From: UBA1672 sp046542355
GTDB taxonomy: Bacteria; Pseudomonadota; Alphaproteobacteria; Micavibrionales; Micavibrionaceae
Length of the DNA: 49,720 nucleotides
Direction: 5' to 3'
Assembly (NCBI GenBank): GCA_046542355.1
Contig: JBKHBN010000011.1
Span: forward strand, 1 to 49,720
Positions within the stretch are counted from its first letter, which is position 1. Each line of letters opens with the position of its first letter. Shown here one piece after another: positions 1-8,003 of this stretch. A model generated the notes under the pieces. The model was not told where the DNA came from, searched no databases, and saw only the letters and a program-made list of their open reading frames with translations. A program made the translations under genes and the position numbers.

Positions 1-54
1 ATTGTGTTACCCATGCCTCCGGTATAAAGTGTTACCTATGTCTCAATAAGGTCA
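1..54. repeat. 54-bp terminal repeat, left copy
   Basis: The first 54 bases are identical to the reverse complement of the last 54 (49667-49720). The segment holds two imperfect copies of GTGTTACCYATG, separated by a short spacer. After base 54 the two ends diverge at once: here the sequence runs on into AATAGTGACG, at the other end into transposase coding sequence. This is what an assembler produces when a contig stops in a multi-copy element. The repeated GTGTTACC motif looks like the terminus of an insertion sequence, possibly of the IS481 or IS3 superfamily, but the family is a guess. Confidence 0.75.
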
Positions 55-99
55 ATAGTGACGATACTATCTAACAGGGATTTTCAATCAATAAATCGT

Positions 100-127
100 T
101 TGACATTTTTGCCAAAAACGTTATACA
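100..127 (+). promoter_or_regulatory. sigma70-type promoter of rpsD
   Basis: TTGACA (100-105) and TATACA (122-127) are separated by 16 bases, a near-consensus housekeeping promoter pointing at rpsD. Transcription would start near 134, giving a 5' leader of about 130 nt. The leader contains a small hairpin (CTTCT...AGAAG, about 174-188) and a Shine-Dalgarno AGAAGGAA at 247-254. Confidence 0.65.
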
Positions 128-263
128 ACCCTATCATTCCCGGGAAAGAGGGGGCGTTGTGCCTTCCGTTGAGCTTCTTTTATAGAAGGAGATATCTCAA
201 ACCTGAAATCTGGTCTACCGGGACAATTTGAAAATAAACATAATAGAGAAGGAACTCTGAATT

Positions 264-881
264 ATGAGTGGAAAAAGAGTACAGTCCAAGCACAAGCTAG
301 ATCGCCGCATGGGTGCCAATATCTGGGGGCGCCCGAAATCTCCATATAACAAACGCCAGACCGGTCCGGGTATGCACGGTGCGCGCCGTGGAAAACCAAC
401 GGATTTTGGTATGCAGCTTTTTGCCAAGCAAAAGCTTAAAGGGTATTACGGCTCTATCGGAGAGAGAAAGTTTCGCCGTTATTTTCAGGAGGCCAAGCGT
501 CTTAAAGGAGATACAGGTCAAAACCTGATTGGTCTTCTGGAGCGCCGTCTTGATGCTGTTGTTTATCGTGCGTGCTTTGTGCCGACTGTGTTTGCCGCGC
601 GCCAGTTTGTGAACCACAAGCATGTGACTGTGAATGGGCAGGTTGTGAATATTCCGTCTTATCAGGTCAAAGAAGGTGATGTGATTGAAGTGCGTGAGAA
701 GTCTCGCGAGATTCCTATGGTGCTTGGAGCGATTGAAACATCCGAGCGCGATGTGCCTGATTATATTGAGGTTGATACCAAGGCGATGAAAGCCACATTT
801 TTGCGTATTCCTCAGCTCGAAGATGTGCCTTATGCGGTTCAAATGGAACCTAATTTGGTTGTGGAATTTTATTCACGTTAA
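264..881 (+). CDS. rpsD: 30S ribosomal protein S4
   Basis: This is the primary 16S rRNA-binding protein that starts assembly of the small ribosomal subunit body and shapes the mRNA entry site. The 205 residues match the usual bacterial length. The N-terminal S4 domain covers roughly residues 1-93 and the S4 RNA-binding module roughly 95-155, with the characteristic ERRLDAVVYR and ARQFVNHKHVTVNG stretches. The N-terminus has no zinc-binding cysteine cluster, so it is the zinc-free (C-minus) form. The ATG is supported by AGAAGGAA nine bases upstream. The gene stands alone with its own promoter and terminator, as is common for rpsD in alphaproteobacteria. Identification is essentially certain. 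Confidence 0.98.
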   Translation: MSGKRVQSKHKLDRRMGANIWGRPKSPYNKRQTGPGMHGARRGKPTDFGMQLFAKQKLKGYYGSIGERKFRRYFQEAKRLKGDTGQNLIGLLERRLDAVVYRACFVPTVFAARQFVNHKHVTVNGQVVNIPSYQVKEGDVIEVREKSREIPMVLGAIETSERDVPDYIEVDTKAMKATFLRIPQLEDVPYAVQMEPNLVVEFYSR

Positions 882-907
882 TTTTGGTGTTTAGTTTAAA
901 TTTCAGG

Positions 908-932
908 AAAGCCGCTCCATTGGGCGGCTTTT
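908..932 (+). terminator. Rho-independent terminator of rpsD
   Basis: AAAGCCG and CGGCTTT form a seven-pair G+C-rich stem around a ten-base loop, followed by TTGTGTTTT. It sits 27 bases after the rpsD stop and just before the convergent stop of the methyltransferase gene, so it separates the two converging transcripts. Confidence 0.8.
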
Positions 933-937
933 GTGTT

Positions 938-1720
938 TTACTCGTGGCTGGTTTTGTTGCCTCTTAATGCAGAGAGGATGCCGTGGAGGGTGCGTACTTC
1001 CTGATCTGTGATGTCGGTGCGGGTGAAGATGTTGCGGATGTTGACCATCATGGTGGGCTTCATTTCAGGGGTACGGAAGAAGCGGCGTGCCTCCAGATCT
1101 TGTTCCAGTCGCTCTATAAAAGCGGTGATCTCGCTTTGCGGGGCAGGGGCGTTGTGTTTTTCTGGCGTGCGGTGGGCGCTTTTATTTTTGGTTCTGTTTT
1201 TGGTTTTTTTGTTTCTGTGGCTGATTTTACTCCATTCATATGCTGTCAGTAGAACGCTTTGAGATAAATTCAGTGAAGAAAAATCAGGGTTTGTTGGAAA
1301 AGTTAAAATGGCCTGACACAGGCTGATTTCTTCATTGGTGAGGCCGGTGCGTTCTGCGCCGAATATGATGCCGGTTTTATCGTATTGCTGGAGCTTTCTT
1401 ATGCCGGTATCTGGCTCATATACGGGCTTTACCATGTCTCGCTGGCGGGCGGTGGTGGCCAGACAAAAATGCAGATCCTTGATGGCCTTTTGCAGGGTGT
1501 CATAGATCTTTACGGGGGGCATGAGCTCTAGTGCGCCGGAGGCGGTTGCATTTGCCCTTTCATTTGGCCAGCTATCACGGGGCGCAATAATGCGCAGGTC
1601 TGTGAGGTTAAGGTTTAGCATGGCTCTGGCTGTGGCACCGATATTTTCACCCATTTGCGGGCGGCAGAGAATAATTGCGGGGCCTTGTTGTTCTTGTGGT
1701 GATTCTGTATTTTTTGCCAT
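938..1720 (-). CDS. trmJ: SPOUT tRNA methyltransferase, TrmJ family
   Basis: Predicted S-adenosylmethionine-dependent 2'-O-ribose methyltransferase of the SpoU/TrmH class, closest in layout to TrmJ, which methylates position 32 in the tRNA anticodon loop. The knotted SPOUT domain spans roughly residues 14-165 and shows the three family motifs: NIGATARAM (with the conserved Asn and Arg), IIFGAERTGLTNEE and LNLSQSVLLTAYEW. A basic linker (about 168-190) leads to a C-terminal helical segment with the ARRFFRTPEM pattern seen in TrmJ. The 260-residue length fits. It is convergent with rpsD. The family call is firm; the exact target nucleotide is inferred. Confidence 0.9.
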   Translation of the reverse strand: MAKNTESPQEQQGPAIILCRPQMGENIGATARAMLNLNLTDLRIIAPRDSWPNERANATASGALELMPPVKIYDTLQKAIKDLHFCLATTARQRDMVKPVYEPDTGIRKLQQYDKTGIIFGAERTGLTNEEISLCQAILTFPTNPDFSSLNLSQSVLLTAYEWSKISHRNKKTKNRTKNKSAHRTPEKHNAPAPQSEITAFIERLEQDLEARRFFRTPEMKPTMMVNIRNIFTRTDITDQEVRTLHGILSALRGNKTSHE

Positions 1721-1771
1721 ATGAGATATTGCCTTTATCTATCTGTAATAATTTCATAATTTAATACACTG

Positions 1772-1800
1772 TTTACTTTTATGGTAAAAGATTGTATAAC
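1772..1800 (+). promoter_or_regulatory. candidate promoter for the small gene at 1862
   Basis: TTTACT (1772-1777) and TATAAC (1795-1800) are exactly 17 bases apart, matching the sigma70 consensus at four of six and five of six positions. The spacing to the downstream ATG leaves a leader of about 55 nt. Confidence 0.5.
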
Positions 1801-1861
1801 ACTACACCACAGGCTTAGGTAAATGGTTGTCCGGCTTATGGTATGGTGATGGAGGTGAAGC

Positions 1862-2098
1862 ATGTTGATGAAAGCGACTTTGCGTGAGGTTATTGAAGAA
1901 AATGGAGGAACCTTTGATATTATTCAGGAGTTTTCCGAGTTATCGCCGCGCCGTAAGGTTTTGCTATGCGATCACCTGTTTATAGAGGGGCGTCAAGCGT
2001 TTTACAATACAATCGAGCTTTTGTGGCCGCAATCTAACGAGCAAGATGCGCGGGAACTTGAGAAGTTTTTGTATAACCTCAAGTATAAAGTTAATTAG
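1862..2098 (+). CDS. small protein of unknown function (78 aa)
   Basis: I do not recognise this protein. It is acidic and predicted helical, with no signal peptide or membrane segment, and has one noticeable pattern, ELSPRRKVLLCDHLFIEG, in the middle. The gene looks real: GGAGGTG lies at an ideal distance before the ATG, a decent promoter lies upstream, and both flanking genes are on the other strand, so it is an independent transcription unit. A second ATG lies two codons in and could also serve as start. The size and acidity would fit a small regulatory or adaptor protein, but nothing in the sequence shows that. Confidence 0.7.
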   Translation: MLMKATLREVIEENGGTFDIIQEFSELSPRRKVLLCDHLFIEGRQAFYNTIELLWPQSNEQDARELEKFLYNLKYKVN

Positions 2099-2136
2099 TT
2101 CACAGTTTTTTCTTTATTATGGTTAAAAAATTATGG

Positions 2137-3483
2137 TTAAGCAGCTTTGCGAGCGTGTTGCAAGCGTTCTTTGACGCTGTTTTCTCCGATCAGCAAAAGA
2201 AGGTGGCGTAGCTCTGGCCCGTGCTCTTTGCCTGTCAGGGCTAAACGCAGAGGCGTGAAGAGCTGTTTTCCTTTGCGGCCAGTTTGCTCTTTGATGGCTT
2301 TTATCCATTCCTGCCATGTGTTTTCATCCCATGGTGCAGCGGGGAGAAGTTCTGCGGCTTGCTGGATGAAATCTTTATCGTCGATATGCGGTGTAAATGT
2401 GCCGTTGGTGATCGCCCACCATTCATGCGCATCATTCAGGCTTTCGATGTTTGGTTTGATGGCCAGCCAGAATTCTTCGGTCATATCGTTTAGTTCTGTA
2501 TCTGCGAGACGTGTTTTTATGTCTTCAAAAGTTAGAGCCTGCAGGATTTTTGTATTCAGGCGAAATAGTTCATCTGAGTCAAATTTTGGTGTAGCGCGGG
2601 AGAATGTGCTTAGATCGAAGTTTTTGATGACCTCATCCATATTTGTGAAGGGTTCCACAGGCTCGGAGGAGCCAAGGCGTGCCATAAGGCTGACGACTGC
2701 CATTGGCTCCAGCCCTTCGTTCTGGAGATCCTTGAGGCTTAAAGAGCCGTGGCGCTTGGAAAGTTTGCCTCCTTCTTTGTCGGAGAGCAGGGGCAGATGT
2801 GCGAATGTTGGAATGTTAGCGCCAAGAGCTTTGAACATCTGGATGTGGCACGCTGTGTTTGAAACGTGATCTTCTCCGCGAATGACGTGGGTTATGCCAT
2901 ATTCGATGTCATCGATTACTGAACACAGGTGGTATAGCGGGCTTGCGTCTTCGCGGATAAGGACGGGGTCTGAGAGATCCGCGCCGCTAAATTTGATTGC
3001 GCCGCGCACAATGTCGTCCCATTCAATTGGTTCGTGATCCAGCTTAAAGCGCCAGTGCGGTTTGCGCCCTTGTGCTTCGAGGACAGATTTTTGTTCTTCT
3101 GTGAGGCTTAATGCTTCGCGGTCGTATATTGGGGGTTGTTTGCGCGAGAGTTGTGTTTTGCGCTTTAGTTCCAGTTCGTCAGGCGTTTCGTAGCATGGGT
3201 AGAGGCGGCCTTGTTCTTTGAGCGATTCAATTTTTTTATTATAGATGTCCATGCGGTTTTTCTGGCGTGCTTTTTCGTCCCAGTCCATACCAAGCCATTG
3301 CAATCCTTCTTCTATAGCTTTTTCATATTCTTCCTTGGAGCGCTCTTGATCTGTGTCATCGATGCGCAGGAGAAAGTGACCGTTATGGGCACGCGTGAAC
3401 AGCCATGTAATCAGCGCTGTGCGGGCGTTTCCAATATGCATCATTCCGGTTGGTGAGGGGGCAAATCTGACTTTAATGCTCAT
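2137..3483 (-). CDS. gltX: glutamyl-tRNA synthetase
   Basis: Class I aminoacyl-tRNA synthetase that charges tRNA-Glu. In bacteria lacking GlnRS it may also charge tRNA-Gln, followed by GatCAB amidation. The N-terminal Rossmann fold carries the HIGH-type motif (PTGMMHIGNARTAL, residues about 10-25), and the second nucleotide-binding motif reads KLSKRHG near residue 238. An anticodon-binding helical domain fills the last third. The 448 residues are typical. Alphaproteobacteria often carry two gltX copies of differing specificity, and this single window cannot say which one this is. It is followed on the same strand by the NAD synthetase gene only at a distance, so co-transcription is uncertain. 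Confidence 0.95.
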   Translation of the reverse strand: MSIKVRFAPSPTGMMHIGNARTALITWLFTRAHNGHFLLRIDDTDQERSKEEYEKAIEEGLQWLGMDWDEKARQKNRMDIYNKKIESLKEQGRLYPCYETPDELELKRKTQLSRKQPPIYDREALSLTEEQKSVLEAQGRKPHWRFKLDHEPIEWDDIVRGAIKFSGADLSDPVLIREDASPLYHLCSVIDDIEYGITHVIRGEDHVSNTACHIQMFKALGANIPTFAHLPLLSDKEGGKLSKRHGSLSLKDLQNEGLEPMAVVSLMARLGSSEPVEPFTNMDEVIKNFDLSTFSRATPKFDSDELFRLNTKILQALTFEDIKTRLADTELNDMTEEFWLAIKPNIESLNDAHEWWAITNGTFTPHIDDKDFIQQAAELLPAAPWDENTWQEWIKAIKEQTGRKGKQLFTPLRLALTGKEHGPELRHLLLLIGENSVKERLQHARKAA

Positions 3484-3540
3484 TTTTATTCATTCTGTTG
3501 GTTTATTGTTTTCTTTGTTGTCCTTTAAATAGCGGGAATG

Positions 3541-5208
3541 TCAGGATTTTTCAATCTTATTTACAAAATGGTTTGTTATGGGATAGCGACGATCCTTGCC
3601 AAAGCCTCTGATGGATATACGTGTGCCGGGGGCTGCCTGAAAGCGTTTGTGCTCGTTGTTTTGCAGCATCGTTGATATTTTTTCTATGGTCTGCGGATGC
3701 TCAAGGCATTTGTCGCGCATCTCTTTGAGCACCGATGGTGCGGAGTCCCAGTTGACATTGTCGTAGTCAATAAGCAGGCGCAGGATATCATCGAGTAGCT
3801 CGTATGGGGGAAGTGTATCTTCATCTTTTTGCATGGCGCGCAGCTCTGCTGTGGGTGCTTTGGTTAATATGCGCTCAGGGATAACCTGACTTTGAGCGTT
3901 GCGCCATGCGGCCAGTTTATAGACTTCAGTTTTGTATATATCTTTAAGCGGATTGAAGCCGCCGCTCATATCACCGTATAGCGTGCAATAACCAACCGCG
4001 ACTTCGCTTTTGTTTCCGGTCGTCAAAAGGAGCGCGCCTGTCATGTTCGAGAGAGCCATGAGAACCGTTGAGCGCGTCCGGCTTTGTGTGTTTTCGTGCG
4101 CTGTGCCTGAAAGGTTTTCAATGGCGTGCTCAAAGGATTCTACGATCGCATTAATAGGAATAGTTTCACATGAAACATTGAGCATGGCTGCACATGCTCT
4201 GGCATCTTCGATGCTTTCTTTTGCTGTAAATTCGGAGGGTAGCATGATTGTGCGTATGTGTGATGCTCCCAGAGCGTCGGTTGCAATGGCAGCGGTTAGT
4301 GCGCTGTCAATGCCGCCTGATAGTCCAAGAAGTATTTTCTGGAAGCTATTTTTGTAGACATAATCTCTTACACTTGTCACCAGCGCTTTGTATAGCAGCC
4401 CGGTTTCGTGGAGTGGCTCTTTGATTTCTTTGTTATTATTTAGCGACAATATGACATTGTTCTTTTTGTCTGTTTCAAGAATTATGGAGACTATATCTTC
4501 TTCAAAGGCTGGAGCTTTGTATTTTTCTTTTCGGTTAGCCTGCATGATGAAGGATCGTCCGTCAAATACAAGCTCGTCCTGTCCGCCGATCATGTTCAGG
4601 TATATAAGGTCGAGGCCGGTTTCCCGAACGGCTTCACAGGCAACGGCGCGGCGCTCTCCCTCCTGGTAGATGTGAAACGGACTGCCGTTGATGGCGATAA
4701 GGATTTGAGCGCCGTATTGTTTGAGGTAGCTTGGAACTTCAAGATGCCAGATATCTTCGCAGATCATAATGCCTAGCGCATAACCCTTGAATGTGAAGGG
4801 TTTGGGCATGGGGCCGGGGGTGAAGGTGCGCGGCTCGTCAAAGACGTAGTTGTTGGGGAGTTTGTGCTTGTAGAAAATATGGAGAATTTCCCCTTTTTCG
4901 ATGAGCAGAGCCGCATTGTATATGGTATTGTTTTCTTCCCAAGCGGTTGGTATGAGCGCTGCGCCCTTGAAATCACGGCTTAGTGCGCATAGCTCTTCGA
5001 TTTTGTCCTTGAGTGATTTTGCAAAGGTTGCGTTTAACACGAGGTCTTCGGGTGGGTAGCCGCACAGGAATAACTCAGGGAAGACAATAAGATCAGATGT
5101 TCTTTGATATTCTTTCCAGACGCGAAGCATGCGCGATGCGTTGCCCTCAATATCTCCAACAGTGGGATTGAGTTGTGCAAAAGTTATTTCGATCGCGCGT
5201 GCCGGCAT
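3541..5208 (-). CDS. nadE: glutamine-dependent NAD+ synthetase
   Basis: Two-domain enzyme that converts nicotinic acid adenine dinucleotide to NAD+, using ammonia tunnelled from glutamine. The N-terminal nitrilase domain (about 1-260) shows the Glu (FPELFLCGYPPEDL), Lys (YKHKLPNNYVFDE) and Cys (MICEDIW) catalytic positions. The C-terminal synthetase domain begins with the ATP pyrophosphatase P-loop LGLSGGIDSALTAAI (about residue 295) and contains TTGNKSE and YGDMSGGFNPLKD. The length of 555 matches the glutamine-dependent class rather than the short ammonia-dependent one. The DAHP synthase gene lies 33 bases upstream on the same strand, so the two are probably co-transcribed. Confidence 0.96.
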   Translation of the reverse strand: MPARAIEITFAQLNPTVGDIEGNASRMLRVWKEYQRTSDLIVFPELFLCGYPPEDLVLNATFAKSLKDKIEELCALSRDFKGAALIPTAWEENNTIYNAALLIEKGEILHIFYKHKLPNNYVFDEPRTFTPGPMPKPFTFKGYALGIMICEDIWHLEVPSYLKQYGAQILIAINGSPFHIYQEGERRAVACEAVRETGLDLIYLNMIGGQDELVFDGRSFIMQANRKEKYKAPAFEEDIVSIILETDKKNNVILSLNNNKEIKEPLHETGLLYKALVTSVRDYVYKNSFQKILLGLSGGIDSALTAAIATDALGASHIRTIMLPSEFTAKESIEDARACAAMLNVSCETIPINAIVESFEHAIENLSGTAHENTQSRTRSTVLMALSNMTGALLLTTGNKSEVAVGYCTLYGDMSGGFNPLKDIYKTEVYKLAAWRNAQSQVIPERILTKAPTAELRAMQKDEDTLPPYELLDDILRLLIDYDNVNWDSAPSVLKEMRDKCLEHPQTIEKISTMLQNNEHKRFQAAPGTRISIRGFGKDRRYPITNHFVNKIEKS

Positions 5209-5241
5209 AGTTGTACTTCTCAGGTCATCGTTATTGCGCTG

Positions 5242-6636
5242 TTATTGCGCTATTGTGAAGTCCTGGTCTTCTCCACTACAGGCCGGGCTGATTTCTTTTA
5301 GCTCGTCAGAGATAAGGAAGGCCAGCTCCAGTGCCTGATTTGCATTGAGTCGGGGGTCACAATGTGTGTGGTAGCGGCTAGAGAGATCTTCATCGTTGAT
5401 TGCTTCCGCGCCGCCGACACATTCGGTTACGTTTTGCCCGGTCATCTCGATATGGATCCCTCCGGGATGTGTGCCTTCGGTTTTGTGAACAGCAAAAAAG
5501 TTCTTGACCTCGGCCAGGACGTTGTTGAACGGGCGCGTTTTGAATCCTGTCGAGGATTTGATTGTGTTGCCGTGCATCGGGTCGCATGACCATACAACCT
5601 TGCGCCCTTCTTTTTTGACAGCGCGCACAAGGGGTGTGAGTTTTTCTTCAACCTGTTCATGTCCCATACGGGCAATCAGGGTCAGGCGACCGGGTGTATT
5701 GTCCGGGTTAAGCGTATCGATCAGTCGTAGTAATTCATCTGTGCCAATGGCAGGGGAGCATTTAAGCCCAATTGGGTTTCTAATGCCGCGTGCAAACTCG
5801 ACTTGCGCATTTTCAAGCTGATGGGTGCGTGCGCCGATCCAAAGAAAGTGCGCGGATGTATCAAACCACCGTCCGGTCAGGCTATCGGTGCGTGTCATGG
5901 CCTGCTCGTAGGGTAGCAATAATGCTTCATGCGAGGTGTAAAATTCTGTTTCTTTTAAGGTCGGTACGGTTTCCGGCGTGATGCCGCAAGCTTTCATGAA
6001 TTTTAGTGCACTATAGAGTTGCTCTGCCAGTTTTTCGTAACGCTCTCCAAGAGGGCTGTCAGCGACAAAGTCGAGATTCCATTGATGTACGCGGTTCAGG
6101 TTAGCGTATCCGCCATTGGCAAAGGCGCGTAGCAGGTTTAGCGTAGCGGCAGCCTGATGGTATGATCTGATCATACGTTGAGGGTCTGGTTCGCGCTCTT
6201 GGGCAGTAAATTCAAGGCCGTTGACGCTATCGCCGCGATAACTGGGAAGTGTGATATCGCCTTGTGTTTCCGTATCGTCGGAGCGTGGTTTGGCGAATTG
6301 TCCTGCCATGCGGCCTACTTTGACAATGGGCATTGAACCTGAGTAGGTCATAACGACGGCCATTTGCAATAGGGCGCGGAATGTGTCGCGAATTTTGTTT
6401 GCATTGAATTCGGCAAAGCTCTCGGCACAATCTCCGCCTTGCAGCAAGAAAGCCTTGCCTTCTGCTACTGCGGCAAGGCGCGATCTTAAATTGCGTGCTT
6501 CACCTGCAAAGACAAGTGGGGGTAGTTTTCCAAGTTGTTCTTCGGCTTCTTTTAGCGCTGCGGCATCTTTGTAGTTGGGGAGCTGCTTTGCCGGTTTTGA
6601 TCTCCAGCTATCGGGTGTCCATTGAGATGTTGTCAT
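5242..6636 (-). CDS. aroG: class II (plant-type) DAHP synthase
   Basis: 3-deoxy-D-arabino-heptulosonate-7-phosphate synthase catalyses the first step of the shikimate pathway, joining phosphoenolpyruvate and erythrose 4-phosphate. The 464-residue protein is the class II type: LLQGGDCAESF near residue 64 (metal-binding Cys), GRMAGQFAKPRS, TSHEALLLPYEQ, MGHEQVEEKL and SCDPMHGNTIKSS are all present in order. There is no N-terminal regulatory extension of the mycobacterial kind. The start is supported by the conserved Trp-Ser-rich N-terminus WTPDSWRSKPAKQLP. It is probably the first gene of a unit with nadE. Confidence 0.96.
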   Translation of the reverse strand: MTTSQWTPDSWRSKPAKQLPNYKDAAALKEAEEQLGKLPPLVFAGEARNLRSRLAAVAEGKAFLLQGGDCAESFAEFNANKIRDTFRALLQMAVVMTYSGSMPIVKVGRMAGQFAKPRSDDTETQGDITLPSYRGDSVNGLEFTAQEREPDPQRMIRSYHQAAATLNLLRAFANGGYANLNRVHQWNLDFVADSPLGERYEKLAEQLYSALKFMKACGITPETVPTLKETEFYTSHEALLLPYEQAMTRTDSLTGRWFDTSAHFLWIGARTHQLENAQVEFARGIRNPIGLKCSPAIGTDELLRLIDTLNPDNTPGRLTLIARMGHEQVEEKLTPLVRAVKKEGRKVVWSCDPMHGNTIKSSTGFKTRPFNNVLAEVKNFFAVHKTEGTHPGGIHIEMTGQNVTECVGGAEAINDEDLSSRYHTHCDPRLNANQALELAFLISDELKEISPACSGEDQDFTIAQ

Positions 6637-6817
6637 CTTCGCATTCCATGTAATTTAGTGTCAATTTTTTTAATTTGACTATCGGTTATGCCTTAATTGG
6701 CACTGATAATCAAATGGTTTATCGATTACCGTAACTTTGGCATTTCTTATTGTTTGTTTTTCTGTCTTGTGTTTTTATGTTTTTTTTGAAATGTTTAGGC
6801 TGTGTAGTTGGGGGGGG

Positions 6818-6845
6818 TGCACAATTATACGCGTTTTGTTGTGCA
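6818..6845. promoter_or_regulatory. inverted repeat over a candidate -10 box
   Basis: TGCACAA (6818-6824) and TTGTGCA (6839-6845) are perfect seven-base arms 14 bases apart, and TATACG, a possible -10 element, lies between them. A run of eight G residues (6810-6817) directly precedes the left arm. The arrangement suggests an operator for the phosphodiesterase-like gene downstream; no known regulator consensus was recognised. Confidence 0.4.
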
Positions 6846-6879
6846 GTATGTATGTTGATTGCCGGTGGTGATATTAAAA

Positions 6880-7989
6880 ATGGTGCTAAAGCAAGAGTTG
6901 ATATTGGAGATGCTGGATTCAGTTTTTAGTGAAATTGATGCCGGTGGATTGTGGGTTACGCGGGATGAATTGCTTGACACTGTGCGCAAGATCAAAGTTG
7001 ATTTTGATCGTGATTATGCTTTGGTTTGTGAGAGGCTTGAATATATTTTCTGTGAGGATTGTGCCGTAGAGGATCTTACGCATGCAACGGTTTTGTTGAT
7101 TGATGACTGGCATCGGAACAAGGCTGTGTTTTGCACTATGGCTATGGTTGTCTTCGCGCTGGAGCGTTTTGGTTTTTTGGCGGCAATGAGTGAGCATGCG
7201 CAAGTGCAGGCGCTGATCAAGGGCATGCTGGTGGCCAGTGTTCTGGCAGAAATCCCCTGTTATTTGCCTTATCATAATAATCTGCATTTCAAGAAGGTTT
7301 TGCTTCATGTCATGCGCATGGTGTTTGCGCATAACAGCTACATATTTAAGGATACCTCCCGTCAGTTGAGTTTAAATGATATCGCCAAACTTATTATCGG
7401 GGCGTGTATTCATGATATCGGTCATGAGGGGCGGGGTAATTTTGTTGACCGGCAGTATCATCTGGCACGGATTGAAAAACGCTCCTTTGATTATGCGTTG
7501 CCATTTTTGCAAGCGTCGGGGCTGGATAAGAGCTTTTTAGATGATGTTAGAACTATGTTAATTACGACGGATGTTTCGCCGGTTGGTGATCCGATTAGCC
7601 CGGTTAATCAATTGCGGACGGCTTATGAGTATCATTATGGTATGGATGAGATGTCACAAGATTATGACGATACGATCAGTGTTTCAGAGGAATTGCGTTG
7701 TCTTAAAGAAGATAGTCATTTGTGTTTTTTGTGTGTGATGTTACAGGAGGCCGATATTATGAACTCTGCTGGCGTTGATTACGAGATTACGCGCTTTGAG
7801 TCGATTGCCATTAGCAGGGAGATGGGATTATCCCATTCTCTACCGGAGGATACATTGTTGTTCCTGGTAACTATTTGCCGGGGGAAACTGCTGTCAGATG
7901 CGGCGCGTTATCTGGCTGAGGATAAGCTGGAGGAAATTGTCCAGCACGTTATGCAGGATTTGCGTAAGGGTAATAAATCCTATTTGTAG
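6880..7989 (+). CDS. HD-domain protein, class I cyclic nucleotide phosphodiesterase type
   Basis: The protein carries YHNNLHFKKV, then HDIGHEGRGNFV, then QEADIMNSAG. The middle stretch fits the PDEase_I signature (H-D-[LIVMFY]-x-H-x-[AG]-x2-[NQ]-x-[LIVMFY]) at every position. YHN and the late Asp are the other metal ligands expected for this fold, so a cAMP or cGMP phosphodiesterase is the likely activity, though the substrate is not shown. The N-terminal 130 residues match nothing I know, and there is no signal peptide or transmembrane segment. The frame is open from TTG at 6859, but ATG 6880 has GGTGGTG at suitable spacing and is preferred. The gene is monocistronic, and its promoter region holds an inverted repeat and a G tract. 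Confidence 0.8.
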   Translation: MVLKQELILEMLDSVFSEIDAGGLWVTRDELLDTVRKIKVDFDRDYALVCERLEYIFCEDCAVEDLTHATVLLIDDWHRNKAVFCTMAMVVFALERFGFLAAMSEHAQVQALIKGMLVASVLAEIPCYLPYHNNLHFKKVLLHVMRMVFAHNSYIFKDTSRQLSLNDIAKLIIGACIHDIGHEGRGNFVDRQYHLARIEKRSFDYALPFLQASGLDKSFLDDVRTMLITTDVSPVGDPISPVNQLRTAYEYHYGMDEMSQDYDDTISVSEELRCLKEDSHLCFLCVMLQEADIMNSAGVDYEITRFESIAISREMGLSHSLPEDTLLFLVTICRGKLLSDAARYLAEDKLEEIVQHVMQDLRKGNKSYL

Positions 7990-8003
7990 GGTATTGATGG
8001 CGG

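Noticed and set aside
13..50. Coding reading of the 54-bp repeat as part of the transposase
   Set aside because: In the transposase frame it reads GIKCYLCLNK before VTYIP, unlike the conserved sequence upstream of that motif.
2147..2869. Long open frame on the plus strand inside gltX
   Set aside because: It lies opposite a certain synthetase gene, has a basic, Ser/Arg-rich low-quality composition and no Shine-Dalgarno.
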